Assembly: GCF_017355915.2 (NCBI RefSeq)
Contig: NZ_JAFEUV020000010.1
Coordinates: 62,001 to 126,000 of the forward strand
DNA from: Telluribacter roseus
GTDB lineage: Bacteria; Bacteroidota; Bacteroidia; Cytophagales; Spirosomataceae
Reading direction: 5' to 3'
Length of the DNA: 64,000 nt
Numbering within the stretch: the stretch's first letter is position 1; each line of letters starts with the position of its first letter. Shown here piece by piece: positions 1-9,400 of the stretch. A program made the translations under genes and the position numbers. The notes under the pieces are model-generated. The model was not told where the DNA came from. It saw only the letters and a program-made list of their open reading frames with translations, and made no database searches.

Positions 1-1296
1 GCCTACGATTTCGCGCTTCTTCGGATCGTACACCACCGGGCGTCCCGTCTTCATGGATATATTGGCTAACAAACAACTGGCCGTCGATATGTGGCCTTCC
101 TCAATGTCGGCAATGGGACGACTGCTCTTTTCAATGGCCGAAAGGAAATCCAGCATATGTAGTCGCGTGGCCGGAGCGGCATTCAGCTCAATGCGCTCTT
201 CTTTCAGATCTTCCGGATATTTCTCCCGCTCGTATACCACATCCTTATGTATCTTCTCGGCATTCTTATCTACCGGTATAAAGTCATACTTCATGGTACT
301 ACCCCAGAGGGTACCCTTCTCACCGTAGAGCGTAAATGACCAGGGATAATCCGGATTGTTGGGAGTACCCCATGAACGCTGCTGCCACACGCAGTTAAGT
401 CCGTCGTATTCGAATGTGGCGGTTTGGGTATCAGGTATATTGGACTTCCCTCCGCTCTGTACGTAAATACCTCCGGTGGAATTGATCTTCTTGGGCCAGC
501 CCAGGTCCAGCATCCAGCGAACCGTATCGAACATATGTATACACATATCACCCATGATCCCGTTGCCGTACTCCTCAAAGGTGCGCCACCAACGCAGGTG
601 AGGGAGTCCGTCGTATGGGCGCAGGGGAGCGGGTCCGGTCCACATTTCGTAATCCAGAAAGGCGGGTACTTCCTGCACCGGCGGGTTACCATTGTTGCGC
701 ATGTGGTTATAGCAGCACATCTCTACGTGGGCAATCTTACCCAGTAGTCCGGCATCTACAATATTCTTCTTGGCGTCGATCAGGTGGGGGGTACTCTTAC
801 GCTGGGTACCTACCTGTACTACCTTCTTGTATTTACGGGCTGCCGCCACCATCGCTTCCCCTTCTATCACATCCACACTGATGGGCTTCTGTACATATAC
901 GTTAGCTCCGGCCTTCACGGCGTCGATTGTCTGCAGCGCATGCCAGTGGTCGGGGGTACCTATGAGTACAATATCCATTGGATTCTCGGCGAGCATCTTG
1001 CGGTAGTCACCGTACAGGCGCGGTGTCTTGCCCGACTTCTGTCGTTCACTCACCAGCTTGGCGGCTCCGTTGAGCATATTCTTGTCCACATCACACAGGG
1101 CTACTACCTCGACAGGTGCAACCTGGATGAGGCGGAACAGGTCACTCTTGCCGTACCAGCCCGTGCCGATCAGCCCGACACGATACGGCTGGGCGGGATT
1201 GATCAGATCTAGTCCTCGTTCACCAAAAGAAGTAAGCGCAAGAGAAGCCGTTGCGCTCTGCAGGAACTGGCGCCGGTTAATGTTGAAAGTATGCAT
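1..1296 (-). CDS. Gfo/Idh/MocA family oxidoreductase, C-terminus cut by window edge
   Basis: NAD(P)-dependent dehydrogenase of the glucose-fructose/inositol oxidoreductase family, probably acting on a sugar or sugar derivative. Reading back from the ATG at 1294-1296 the protein starts MHTFNINRRQFLQ, a twin-arginine-like leader, so export is possible. It is followed by the Rossmann motif GLIGTGWYGKSD and the family lysine motif YVQKPISVD. About 431 residues are visible. Its paralog at 9401-10771 has 456, so roughly 24 C-terminal residues lie outside the window. The two are very similar along their whole length, pointing to local duplication. The exact substrate cannot be read from the sequence. 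Confidence 0.93.
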   Translation of the reverse strand, partial: MHTFNINRRQFLQSATASLALTSFGERGLDLINPAQPYRVGLIGTGWYGKSDLFRLIQVAPVEVVALCDVDKNMLNGAAKLVSERQKSGKTPRLYGDYRKMLAENPMDIVLIGTPDHWHALQTIDAVKAGANVYVQKPISVDVIEGEAMVAAARKYKKVVQVGTQRKSTPHLIDAKKNIVDAGLLGKIAHVEMCCYNHMRNNGNPPVQEVPAFLDYEMWTGPAPLRPYDGLPHLRWWRTFEEYGNGIMGDMCIHMFDTVRWMLDLGWPKKINSTGGIYVQSGGKSNIPDTQTATFEYDGLNCVWQQRSWGTPNNPDYPWSFTLYGEKGTLWGSTMKYDFIPVDKNAEKIHKDVVYEREKYPEDLKEERIELNAAPATRLHMLDFLSAIEKSSRPIADIEEGHISTASCLLANISMKTGRPVVYDPKKREIVG

Positions 1297-1485
1297 GAAG
1301 TCAGTGGTTTAAGCGGTTTCTGTCTTTGGTATAAAGCGGAGCCAAGCCTTCAATTACTCCAATATTTTGAGCAGAAATCCATATTTTATGCCAATGATGA
1401 ATATACAGCGCCCTTTTCTGTCTTTATATAACTGTCATCTCATCCGGTTCAACTCTTAACACTCATACCCAAATTCCGACAACTC

Positions 1486-2814
1486 ATGTTGACTCTGCTC
1501 ATTATTCTATTTGCCCTAGCCCTTATTATTACTTCCATTATCAAATTTGACATTCACCCCTTTCTGGCCCTGTTCGTGGGGGCTATAGTATACGGCCTGC
1601 TGGTAGGCATGCCCGCCGACCTGATCATCAAATCCATTACTGAGGGCTTTGGCGGGGTACTTGGTAGTATTGGTTTATTGATCCTGCTGGGGGTGATCAT
1701 TGGTACCTTTCTGGAAAAAACCGGCGGGGCCTTCATTATTGCTCAGAAGATACTCTCGTGGATCGGGGAGAAATCGGTGATGCTGGCCATGATGGTAACG
1801 GGCTACATTCTGTCCATTCCGGTATTCGGAGACAGCGCGTTCATCATGATGAATCCCATTAACAAATCCCTCTCCTACAAAGGAAAGCTACCTTTCGCCG
1901 CCACCACTGTAGCCTTAACTCTGGGTATTTCGGCCAGTCACTCGCTGGTGCCTCCTACACCCGGGCCTATCGCGGCGGCCGGTATTCTGGAGGCGGATCT
2001 GGGGATGATTATCTTCTGGGGTATTATAGTTAGCTCACTGGCGCTGGTACCCTGTTTTTTCTTTGTCAAGTACGCGCTCACACGTATTCACCTCGAGCCA
2101 CAGTTTGCCGAAGTAGAGCAAACAACGGAGGTTAAAAAGTACCCCTCCCTGGGCCGGTCATTTCTGCCCATATTCATACCTCTGCTGCTGATCATTCTGG
2201 CCTCTATCGCCAAGTACCCCACCCAGCCCCTGGGTGATAATACCTTCACCCGGCTGATCCTGTTTCTGGGGACACCGGTGATCGCCCTGCTCCTGGGAGC
2301 ATTTCTCTCCTTTACACTCCCGCCCAAATTCGACATGAAGCTGCTATCCTCCTCCGGCTGGCTGGGAGAAGCGCTACTCATAGCGGCACCGGTTATCCTG
2401 ATTACGGGTGCGGGGGGAGTATTCGGTAAAATGCTGCAGAACTCTGGAATCGCCGACCTGGTAAGTACCAATCTGGACGGTGCTTCGTGGGGCCTGTTCC
2501 TTCCATTTCTAATGGCTCTTTCGCTCAAAACCGCGCAGGGATCGTCCACCGTAGCGCTTATCACTACGGCTTCGATCGTAGCTCCGTTGATGGCTACGCT
2601 GGGGTTAGATTCTGAAATGATGCGGGTGTTCACGGTACTAGCCATCGGAGCCGGTGCCATTGCCATTTCCCACGCCAACGATAGTTTCTTTTGGGCCATG
2701 ACCCAGCTAACCGGCATGAACATCAAGCAGGGCAATCAGTCGCACAGCCTGGGTACCCTGATCATGGCGGTGTCGGCTATCCTTATCATTTACACCCTTA
2801 CACTATTTATCTAA
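1486..2814 (+). CDS. GntP family permease (gluconate/organic acid:H+ symporter)
   Basis: Inner-membrane transporter of 442 residues, a typical length for GntP permeases, with about 12 hydrophobic segments. The family hallmarks are present: an N-terminal FDIHPFLALFVGAI segment, the conserved PVFGDSAF region near residue 110, and SASHSLVPPTPGPIAAA near residue 150. Family members import gluconate or related hydroxy acids with protons. It lies between sugar-oxidising genes, which suggests uptake of an oxidised sugar acid, but that link is inference. It stands alone on the plus strand and converges on mreB across a hairpin at 2870-2916. Confidence 0.93.
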   Translation: MLTLLIILFALALIITSIIKFDIHPFLALFVGAIVYGLLVGMPADLIIKSITEGFGGVLGSIGLLILLGVIIGTFLEKTGGAFIIAQKILSWIGEKSVMLAMMVTGYILSIPVFGDSAFIMMNPINKSLSYKGKLPFAATTVALTLGISASHSLVPPTPGPIAAAGILEADLGMIIFWGIIVSSLALVPCFFFVKYALTRIHLEPQFAEVEQTTEVKKYPSLGRSFLPIFIPLLLIILASIAKYPTQPLGDNTFTRLILFLGTPVIALLLGAFLSFTLPPKFDMKLLSSSGWLGEALLIAAPVILITGAGGVFGKMLQNSGIADLVSTNLDGASWGLFLPFLMALSLKTAQGSSTVALITTASIVAPLMATLGLDSEMMRVFTVLAIGAGAIAISHANDSFFWAMTQLTGMNIKQGNQSHSLGTLIMAVSAILIIYTLTLFI

Positions 2815-2869
2815 CCCACCCCTTGCCAATGCTACTGCGTTAGCGGGATGGACATAGATATAATGTGCG

Positions 2870-2916
2870 TTTACTACCGGAATGGGCTACCCGCTGGCAG
2901 GCATTCCGGTAGTAAA
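2870..2916. terminator. Inverted repeat between convergent gntP-family gene and mreB
   Basis: A perfect 15-base stem (TTTACTACCGGAATG at 2870-2884 pairs with 2902-2916) surrounds a 17-base loop. It lies between the stop of the permease and the stop of mreB, where a bidirectional terminator would be expected. No clean T-run follows on either side, so its terminator role is inferred from position. Confidence 0.55.
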
Positions 2917-2948
2917 CGGCAAATCATATTTCTAGTTATACTGAGTAC

Positions 2949-3974
2949 TTACATTACTAACAGCGGACGGTATAAATCAGGATTTTTGGTTACTTCACCA
3001 ATTCCTCTCACCACCGCTTTCAGCGGATCGTCCGCCACGTGTACCGGCAGTTTGGTTTTGGCCCGAAGGCGCTGATCCAGTCCGCGCAATAGGGCTCCTC
3101 CACCCGTGAGCTGGATACCGTTCGAATAAATATCCGAAGCCAGTTCCGGCGGGGTGTTTTCGAGGGCCTTCATAACCGCCTCTTCGATTTTAGCGATGGA
3201 CTTATCGAGTGTATAGGCAATCTCGCTGTACGAAATCTTGATTTCCTTGGGTATACCGGTCATCAGATCACGCCCTCTGATATCATAATCGGCCGGAGGA
3301 TTGGGTAACTCCGACAGGGCCGAGCCTACCTCGATCTTAATTTGTTCGGCCGAGCGCTCACCAATCAGCAGGTTATGCTCTCTGCGCATGTAGTCAACAA
3401 TATCGCTTGTCAGTACATCGCCCGCCGTACGGATGGATTGCTCACAAACAATACCGGACAGGGCCACCACGGCAATCTCGGTAGTACCTCCTCCAATATC
3501 CACGATCATGGTACCATTGGGCTGGGTAATATCAATTCCTATCCCCAGGGCTGCAGCCAGGGGCTCATATACCATAAAAACTTCTTTTGCCCCGGCATGC
3601 TCACACGAATCCTTAACCGCCCGTTTTTCTACTTCCGTAATTCCGGATGGAATCGAAACGACCATGCGGTGCGACGGCGAGAAAAATCGGCTATTGCCTC
3701 CAACCATTTTGACCAGTCCGCGGATCATCAGTTCAGCCGCCGTAAAATCTGCGATCACTCCATCTTTGAGTGGACGAATGGTTCGGATATTTTCATTGGT
3801 CTTTTCGTGCATTTGCCGGGCCTGCTGTCCGATGGCTAGTACTTTGTTTCCCACTTTATGGATGGCGATAATAGAGGGCTCGTCGACGACTATATCACCA
3901 TCATGATAAATTAACGTATTGGCCGTACCTAAATCAATGGCAATGTCACTGGATAAAAAATTGAAGAGTTTCAT
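2949..3974 (-). CDS. mreB: Rod shape-determining protein MreB (actin homolog)
   Basis: Cytoplasmic actin-like ATPase that forms filaments under the membrane and guides peptidoglycan synthesis. The 341 residues match MreB length. Visible motifs are the phosphate-1 loop IDLGTANTLIY at about residues 13-23, the phosphate-2 region DIGGGTTEIAV near 165, and the adenosine motif LTGGGALLRGLD near 290. No mreC, mreD, pbp2 or rodA gene follows it, so this is a stand-alone copy. It may be a second paralog, or mreCD may be elsewhere. The 250 bp upstream, up to the DinB gene, presumably holds divergent promoters. Confidence 0.93.
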   Translation of the reverse strand: MKLFNFLSSDIAIDLGTANTLIYHDGDIVVDEPSIIAIHKVGNKVLAIGQQARQMHEKTNENIRTIRPLKDGVIADFTAAELMIRGLVKMVGGNSRFFSPSHRMVVSIPSGITEVEKRAVKDSCEHAGAKEVFMVYEPLAAALGIGIDITQPNGTMIVDIGGGTTEIAVVALSGIVCEQSIRTAGDVLTSDIVDYMRREHNLLIGERSAEQIKIEVGSALSELPNPPADYDIRGRDLMTGIPKEIKISYSEIAYTLDKSIAKIEEAVMKALENTPPELASDIYSNGIQLTGGGALLRGLDQRLRAKTKLPVHVADDPLKAVVRGIGEVTKNPDLYRPLLVM

Positions 3975-4224
3975 GAATTGAGTATGTCAATAAGTAAAAA
4001 GTTACTGGACCAACTGCACGAGATATGTCACCTACTGACAATAACGTAGTTTGTACTGAAATAGCCGAATCACTGTTAGGTAGTTTTCAGTAACATGCAA
4101 GTTATTTAGTAACCGGTTATACTCATGCATCTTTGGCTCATTAAATTTTTTTAATGCGTAGTACTACCTACTCACTCACAGGCTGAAAGAGGTCTATATT
4201 GCGGAACAAGCAGAAAATCCAGGT

Positions 4225-4755
4225 ATGATCAAACGAAATTTTCACATCCCCTTCGGTCACACCGCCGATCACTCCCTCGACTACCTGCTGGGGATACTGG
4301 ATGATGTACGGGTTACCACGCTACAGCGGGTAGCTGGTTGTACGACGCAGGAGCTGGACTGGCAGTACCGGGAAGGCTGGAATACCATCGGCGCCCTATT
4401 GTCACACATGACCGCCCTTGACCACTACTTCCGGATTGAGTACTTGGAGAGGCGGAGCCTTACAGAAGAGGAAAACGAAAGGTGGCTGCCGGCTCTGGAT
4501 CTGGGGCCCTATGTACCTCAGCTCATCAGCAATCAGCCTCTCGAAGTATATATCGCTGAAATGGAAGAATCAAGGCACCTGCTGCTGGAGGCATTAAAGA
4601 ACCTAACATTTGAAGATTTTCAGAAGCGGATAGCAGGGTACGATCCGGTAGAGGGCTGTAATCTGGCCTGGGTACTATATCACATGGCCGAAGATGAATT
4701 ACACCACCGGGGACAGATTAGTATTCTGAGAAAGCTTTACAGGGATTCACATTAG
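4225..4755 (+). CDS. DinB family protein
   Basis: A 176-residue four-helix-bundle protein of the DinB/YfiT-like superfamily. These are putative metal-dependent enzymes, many of which use small thiols as substrates. The family histidines are visible: LLSHMTALDHYFR near residue 65 and YHMAEDELHHRGQI near residue 155. Bacillithiol biosynthesis is encoded nearby (BshB1), so a thiol-transfer role in that system is possible but is inference. It is divergent from mreB and converges with the SDR gene over a terminator hairpin at 4777-4813. Confidence 0.85.
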   Translation: MIKRNFHIPFGHTADHSLDYLLGILDDVRVTTLQRVAGCTTQELDWQYREGWNTIGALLSHMTALDHYFRIEYLERRSLTEEENERWLPALDLGPYVPQLISNQPLEVYIAEMEESRHLLLEALKNLTFEDFQKRIAGYDPVEGCNLAWVLYHMAEDELHHRGQISILRKLYRDSH

Positions 4756-4776
4756 AATGTACCATTCAAACAGCAA

Positions 4777-4813
4777 AAGAGGTCAACCCGATTTTACACC
4801 GGGCCGACCTCTT
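4777..4813. terminator. Bidirectional terminator between DinB and SDR genes
   Basis: Interrupted hairpin: AAGAGGTC, then CCCG, pairs with CGGG, then GACCTCTT, around a 9-base AT-rich loop, with two mismatched positions in the stem. It is placed in the 81-bp gap between convergent genes. Confidence 0.65.
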
Positions 4814-4836
4814 CATATCTAAATTAATAAAGTACC

Positions 4837-5622
4837 TTACTTAGCCGTCCAGCCGCCGTCAACGGTGAGCATTGAACCTACCATGTAGTTGGAAGCGTCG
4901 CTTGCCAGTAAGAGAGCCGCTCCCTGGATTTCTTTCAGTTCACCCCAGCGAGCCAACGCAGTAGCTCCTACTATGAATTTATTAGACTCTTCCGTACCGG
5001 CTATGGGGATGTTCATCTCGGTCAGGAAGGGACCGGGACAAATGGCATTGACATTGATATTGAAGGGGGCTAGCTCCAATGCCAGGGCCCGGGTCATCTG
5101 CACCACCGCTCCCTTACTAGCCGTATAGGGTGTGCGGTTGGCAAGGCCCACCAAGCCGAGGGTACTGGCCAGGTTGATGATCTTACCGGAGCCACTCTTC
5201 TTCATAAAGGGTGTTACGGCCCGGCAGCACAGCCAGGTACCATTGACGTTGACATCCATTACCTTCTGGAAATCATCGGGTGTTACCTCATCGATGGCCC
5301 CCCGGATGTTGATACCGGCGCTGTTGATCAGGATGTCGATCCGACCAAACTCCTCCATAGCCTTCTGAGCCATGGCTTCGGTTTGTTCACGATTGCATAT
5401 ATCGGCACTAAACGAAATAGCCCGGATGCCGTAGGTCTGGCTGAGCTCTTCGGCGGCTTTGGTACCATCGGCGGCGGTGCGGTTGACGAGCATGACATTG
5501 GCTCCGGCCGAGGCCAGTCCGGCGGCCATAGCCAGGCCCAATCCCTTGGATCCTCCTGTGATGATTGCTGTTCTTCCTGTTAAGTCAAATAGTTTAATAC
5601 CGGGTAATGCTTCGTTACTCAT
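4837..5622 (-). CDS. SDR family oxidoreductase
   Basis: Short-chain dehydrogenase/reductase of 261 residues. It has the nucleotide-binding motif TGGSKGLGLAMA near residue 18, the NSAG motif (LINSAGINIRG) near 106, and the catalytic Ser-Tyr-Lys set (Ser in NLAS, then YTASKG near 166). Sequence style (GxxLFDLTGR start, MLTVDGGWTAK end) is close to gluconate 5-dehydrogenase/glucose dehydrogenase-like SDRs. It appears to be the last gene of a minus-strand cluster with the TIM-barrel protein, the cytochrome dehydrogenase and the Gfo/Idh/MocA enzyme (gaps of 24-52 bp), suggesting stepwise oxidation of one sugar. Confidence 0.92.
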   Translation of the reverse strand: MSNEALPGIKLFDLTGRTAIITGGSKGLGLAMAAGLASAGANVMLVNRTAADGTKAAEELSQTYGIRAISFSADICNREQTEAMAQKAMEEFGRIDILINSAGINIRGAIDEVTPDDFQKVMDVNVNGTWLCCRAVTPFMKKSGSGKIINLASTLGLVGLANRTPYTASKGAVVQMTRALALELAPFNINVNAICPGPFLTEMNIPIAGTEESNKFIVGATALARWGELKEIQGAALLLASDASNYMVGSMLTVDGGWTAK

Positions 5623-5661
5623 GGTTAGCGGTTTAATGTAGTAAGCTGTTTAGTTATAAGT

Positions 5662-6759
5662 TTATCGTAGCGCTAATTTATCCTTACTATATACCAGACA
5701 CGACAAAATGTTCTGTTCTTCCTTCGCTAGTTTATCTTCCGCCGTTAGCTGCGACACTTTGGGTAGTCCCTGGCTGTACTTTTGCTGCTTTACCATACGT
5801 AGCGTACGGGCCAGCTCAGTAGTGGGAACCCCTTCGAAGGTAGCCCAGTAATCATCTTTCAGACAGGGAATCTCCAGCGGGTCACGCGTAATCATTTCGA
5901 GGTTGAAGGTCACGTTGGGGTTGTGCTTCTTACACAGCTCTACGATCCGGGGCAGGTCCAGAATCCCTTTACCCAGCGGTACCTCCGACAGCAGAAAGCC
6001 ATCCTGGTACTCATCCACGGCCATGTCCTTGACGTGGGTACTTACGATATAGGGTACCAGCGTTTCTACCACTACCATCGGGTCTTCTACCAGGGCTATG
6101 CTATTGCCAAAGTCCAGCGTCACACCGATCCATTCGCTGTTGAGCTGCTTCAGTACTGCCGCCAGTTCATCGGCCCGCCAGTCCTTATGATTTTCGATAC
6201 CTAGCTTCACCTTATGCTTTCGCAGTACCGGCTCTGCCAGCTGCAGCGAAGCAATCGAGTTCTTCCTGAAAGCCTGAAAGTCCGCATTGGTCTTAAAAGT
6301 TTCGTAGCGTCGGCCACCCGAGCATACGGTCCTGAGTACCGTGGCACCAGCTTCCTTAGCGCTCTTTACTTCCTGCTCGAAGGTGGCAACATCGGCGGCC
6401 GTTTTGGGTAATCCAATAGAGCCTTCCAGGTACAGTCCGGCCTTCTCCCGCTTGTCCCTTACCTTTTTGGCAAAGTCCGATGACCAATCCTTAACACCTA
6501 CCTGTACACCTCCCGCTCCGATACGCTGACAATGGTCGATCATATCAATGGCGTTGGTGAAGCCGGGGTAGTTCTGGCTGGGTACCTTGGAGCCCCAGCG
6601 CGCCCAGTACGAATGTACTACCACTCCCATGTTGGTACTCTTGAACAGCTCAGGCATATCAGGCATCGAAAAAGCCATAGCGCTTACGGAAGCTCCGTAT
6701 AAGAAACTCCTCCTGTCCATCTTGATGGGATCAGCCGGAGGATTATTGTTGCCTTTCAT
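5662..6759 (-). CDS. Exported sugar phosphate isomerase/epimerase-like TIM-barrel protein
   Basis: AP-endonuclease-2/xylose-isomerase-like TIM-barrel protein of 365 residues. The N-terminus MDRRSFLYGASVSAMAFS is a twin-arginine-like export signal, so the mature protein is probably periplasmic. Barrel signatures include GIENHKDWRADEL near residue 195, TLDFGNS near 220 and THVKDMAV near 250, which supply the Glu, Asp and His metal ligands of the family. Its place between the cytochrome dehydrogenase and the SDR supports isomerisation or epimerisation of an oxidised sugar intermediate. The substrate is unknown. Confidence 0.88.
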   Translation of the reverse strand: MKGNNNPPADPIKMDRRSFLYGASVSAMAFSMPDMPELFKSTNMGVVVHSYWARWGSKVPSQNYPGFTNAIDMIDHCQRIGAGGVQVGVKDWSSDFAKKVRDKREKAGLYLEGSIGLPKTAADVATFEQEVKSAKEAGATVLRTVCSGGRRYETFKTNADFQAFRKNSIASLQLAEPVLRKHKVKLGIENHKDWRADELAAVLKQLNSEWIGVTLDFGNSIALVEDPMVVVETLVPYIVSTHVKDMAVDEYQDGFLLSEVPLGKGILDLPRIVELCKKHNPNVTFNLEMITRDPLEIPCLKDDYWATFEGVPTTELARTLRMVKQQKYSQGLPKVSQLTAEDKLAKEEQNILSCLVYSKDKLALR

Positions 6760-6783
6760 AGGGTAAGGATTGATTGGGTGAGA

Positions 6784-9348
6784 TTATTTTCCGGTAGAAG
6801 CCTGAAGCTTTAGTACGTATTCGTTGAGCTCGTTGACAGTCCAGGGTACTACGCGCCCCTGGGAGGTATTGCGGGTCATGCCCACAGTGCGGCGGCTTAC
6901 GGCGCCGGCGTTATTGCCCCATTCGTTACGGATGTAGGTTAGGATAGCCGTAATGGTCGCATCATCCATGCTGGAGTGCGCGGGCATGACGGGCAGAATG
7001 TCGGGGGCATCGTATTTTTTACCGGCTACTTCCAGCGGTCCTTCCATACCGTGCAACACGATCAGGGCCAGGCGCTTGTCGTCGCCGGTTACCCACTCGG
7101 AGCCTATCAGCGGCGGAGCGAAGCGGTTAAGACCGGCCCCATCGGTGCCGTGGCAACCGGCGCAGGTAGTGAGGTAGTGCTGACGTCCCAGCGCAAATTG
7201 CTTCTGGTCTTCTTCGCTCAGCGGATTCCTGACTTGTACAGCCGTTGTTCCGGCGCTGTGACCGGGCCACTCAAACATAGCCGTCAGCGTAGTCAGACGC
7301 GCCTGGCCTACCTCAGCCCCCAGTCGTGCAAACAGACCCGGTGCGGCGGCCAGAGCAATGGGTTTTACTTTTCCGTTGCTGCCCTGGATAGCCATACCCG
7401 TCAGCACAGCCTTATCCTGCCAGCGCAGGGTACTTTTATTCTCATCCAGAAGAGCCAGGAGGGCCGTCAGCTCCCGTGGGTCACGCTTCCGAACAATAGA
7501 GGTAGTAAGCATCTCGAGGAATATCTCCTTGGCGGGCTCATGATTCTGCCAGCGCGGCGACTTCCATAGCTGCTGCAGGAAAGTGAATTCCTGATCCTGC
7601 AGACTACTTATGACCGCGTCACGGATCAGGGCAGTTTCACCATAGCGGTCGGCTATACCAGCCAGCAATTGGTGTGATACACTCGGTTCAAGAACATTCG
7701 CCGAAAGCGCCATCTGAAGTACCTGCTCAATGGGGGCTTTTTCCCACTCCTGCAACAGCAACTTTCCCAGCTTTTCACGTACCGCCTTGTCCGATTGAAC
7801 AACTGGCTCTAGTAGACGTAGCGCCGTAGTCCTCACCAGTGGGTTCTGATCGGCAACCAGCTCGAGGAGTAGCTCAGGGCTGCTAAGCTTGAGTCCTTTC
7901 AAAGTCCACAGGGCTTGGAAGCGGCCAAGGGGGTTGTTACCCTTCCGGGCCAGTTCGGTCAAAGATTTTTTAACGCTCTGGTCATTGCGTCCTACGAGTA
8001 ATCGCTGGGCCGCGTCGCGGTACCAGCCGTCGGCGTGCGACAGGTAGCCGACCAGCTCTTCGGAGGTAGCCGCCGAAAGTTTTCTGGGTTTAGAAGGTTT
8101 CCAGCCTTCGGGTACTACCCGCCAGATCCGCCCGCGGTTGACGGGCTGTACCAGTTTTCGGCTGATGGTCTGCTCCCGCAGGTAAGGGGTAATGTATGCT
8201 CCGTGCTGCACCAGTCCCCGGTACATGTCCGCAATGTACAGGGCCCCGTCGGGACCCGTAGCCATGTGTACCGGACGGAAGCGCTCGTCCGTAGAAGCCA
8301 GAAACTCCTTACCGGGATGTGGATCGTAGGCCGTCAGCATGAGACCTTTATCCTCCACCACATTGCGCTTCACCAGGTTGCCCGAGGGTTCGCACACAAA
8401 GGCATTGCCGTAGTACTCGTTGGGGAGAGCTTTGCCCCGGTAGTAGAGGGGCGAACAGGCAGCCGTAAATTCCAGCAGACGCCCCTGCGCATCCAGGGTA
8501 CCGGGTATGTAGCCACGATTCACGGCAGGATTGGGGCGGATGGGATAGATTCTCCTGTCTACGGTTAAGCCGTGGTCAATCCCTGTGGTTGGCGTATGAT
8601 TCTTGTTACGGGATAGGTAGTTGGGCGGGACCAGGTCGGCATGCAGTTGCGACCAGTTGTAGTTATAGTACAGGCGGCCTTCGTCGTCGTGGCTGATGCC
8701 CCACTGTCCCCGGAACTCCGTGCTGTCACGCTCCCACTTGCCGTCGATGAGGCGGTAGCGTAAGCGTGACTTCACGTTGTAGTACCAGTTGTCCATACCC
8801 CGCCAGAGTCCGTTCCCTGAGTGCTCAGGAAGTCCGCCTCCGGCGTAGTCTTTATCGATCAGTACCTTGGAGTCGGCCTTGAGATCGCCGTTCAGGTCCT
8901 GCGTCAGCCAGAGGGCTTCGTTTTCACACACCAGCGCACCACCGGGTATCAGGGCCAGCGCCCGGGGCAGTACCAGGCTGTCCAGATAAATGGTACTCTT
9001 GTCCATCTTGCCGTCGCCGTTGGTATCTTCCAGCACCGACACCCGACCCACTGGCTCTTTCTCTCCTTTCCCGTCAATGTCCGGCATAAAGCCGCGCATC
9101 TCCACTACCCAAAGGCGCCCATCCTCATCGAACGTAAGTACCACCGGGTCCTGCACCATCGGCTCCGAGGCTACGAGTTGTACCTTCAGCCCCTTTTCGA
9201 TCTGAAAGGTAGCTAACTCCTGGACTGGTGTCAGGGCAGGCGATGGTCCCTCGTCGGCTCTGTGCCGGTTTCCGTAGTTGACGACACAACCAATCAGGCC
9301 CACCAGACCCGATCCAAACAAAACGATTCGATATATACGCTTGAGCAT
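6784..9348 (-). CDS. PVC-type lipoprotein dehydrogenase with C-terminal cytochrome c domain
   Basis: Large 854-residue protein with a lipoprotein-type signal (LVGLIGC near residue 17), so it is probably anchored in a membrane facing the periplasm. The N-terminal half is a beta-propeller of the PVC membrane-bound dehydrogenase type, with LTFDEDGRLWVVEMRG and a calcium-loop-like DTNGDGKMD. The middle is HEAT-like helical repeats. The C-terminus has a haem-c site CAGCH at residue 729 and a likely Met ligand in PVMPAHSS. Homologs oxidise sugars or alcohols and pass electrons to cytochromes; the substrate here is not known. It is probably co-transcribed with both neighbours. Confidence 0.9.
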   Translation of the reverse strand: MLKRIYRIVLFGSGLVGLIGCVVNYGNRHRADEGPSPALTPVQELATFQIEKGLKVQLVASEPMVQDPVVLTFDEDGRLWVVEMRGFMPDIDGKGEKEPVGRVSVLEDTNGDGKMDKSTIYLDSLVLPRALALIPGGALVCENEALWLTQDLNGDLKADSKVLIDKDYAGGGLPEHSGNGLWRGMDNWYYNVKSRLRYRLIDGKWERDSTEFRGQWGISHDDEGRLYYNYNWSQLHADLVPPNYLSRNKNHTPTTGIDHGLTVDRRIYPIRPNPAVNRGYIPGTLDAQGRLLEFTAACSPLYYRGKALPNEYYGNAFVCEPSGNLVKRNVVEDKGLMLTAYDPHPGKEFLASTDERFRPVHMATGPDGALYIADMYRGLVQHGAYITPYLREQTISRKLVQPVNRGRIWRVVPEGWKPSKPRKLSAATSEELVGYLSHADGWYRDAAQRLLVGRNDQSVKKSLTELARKGNNPLGRFQALWTLKGLKLSSPELLLELVADQNPLVRTTALRLLEPVVQSDKAVREKLGKLLLQEWEKAPIEQVLQMALSANVLEPSVSHQLLAGIADRYGETALIRDAVISSLQDQEFTFLQQLWKSPRWQNHEPAKEIFLEMLTTSIVRKRDPRELTALLALLDENKSTLRWQDKAVLTGMAIQGSNGKVKPIALAAAPGLFARLGAEVGQARLTTLTAMFEWPGHSAGTTAVQVRNPLSEEDQKQFALGRQHYLTTCAGCHGTDGAGLNRFAPPLIGSEWVTGDDKRLALIVLHGMEGPLEVAGKKYDAPDILPVMPAHSSMDDATITAILTYIRNEWGNNAGAVSRRTVGMTRNTSQGRVVPWTVNELNEYVLKLQASTGK

Positions 9349-9400
9349 GGAGACTACATTGACTTATGGAACCAGGACTACTGCATCCGTTAGATGGTGA

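Noticed and set aside
2088..2735. 215-codon antisense frame in the GntP permease gene
   Set aside because: It is fully inside a permease with intact family motifs, and its translation has no recognisable features.
6953..9216. Several long frames opposite the cytochrome dehydrogenase gene
   Set aside because: They lie inside a clear gene with known motifs and show no domain of their own; high GC creates such shadow frames.
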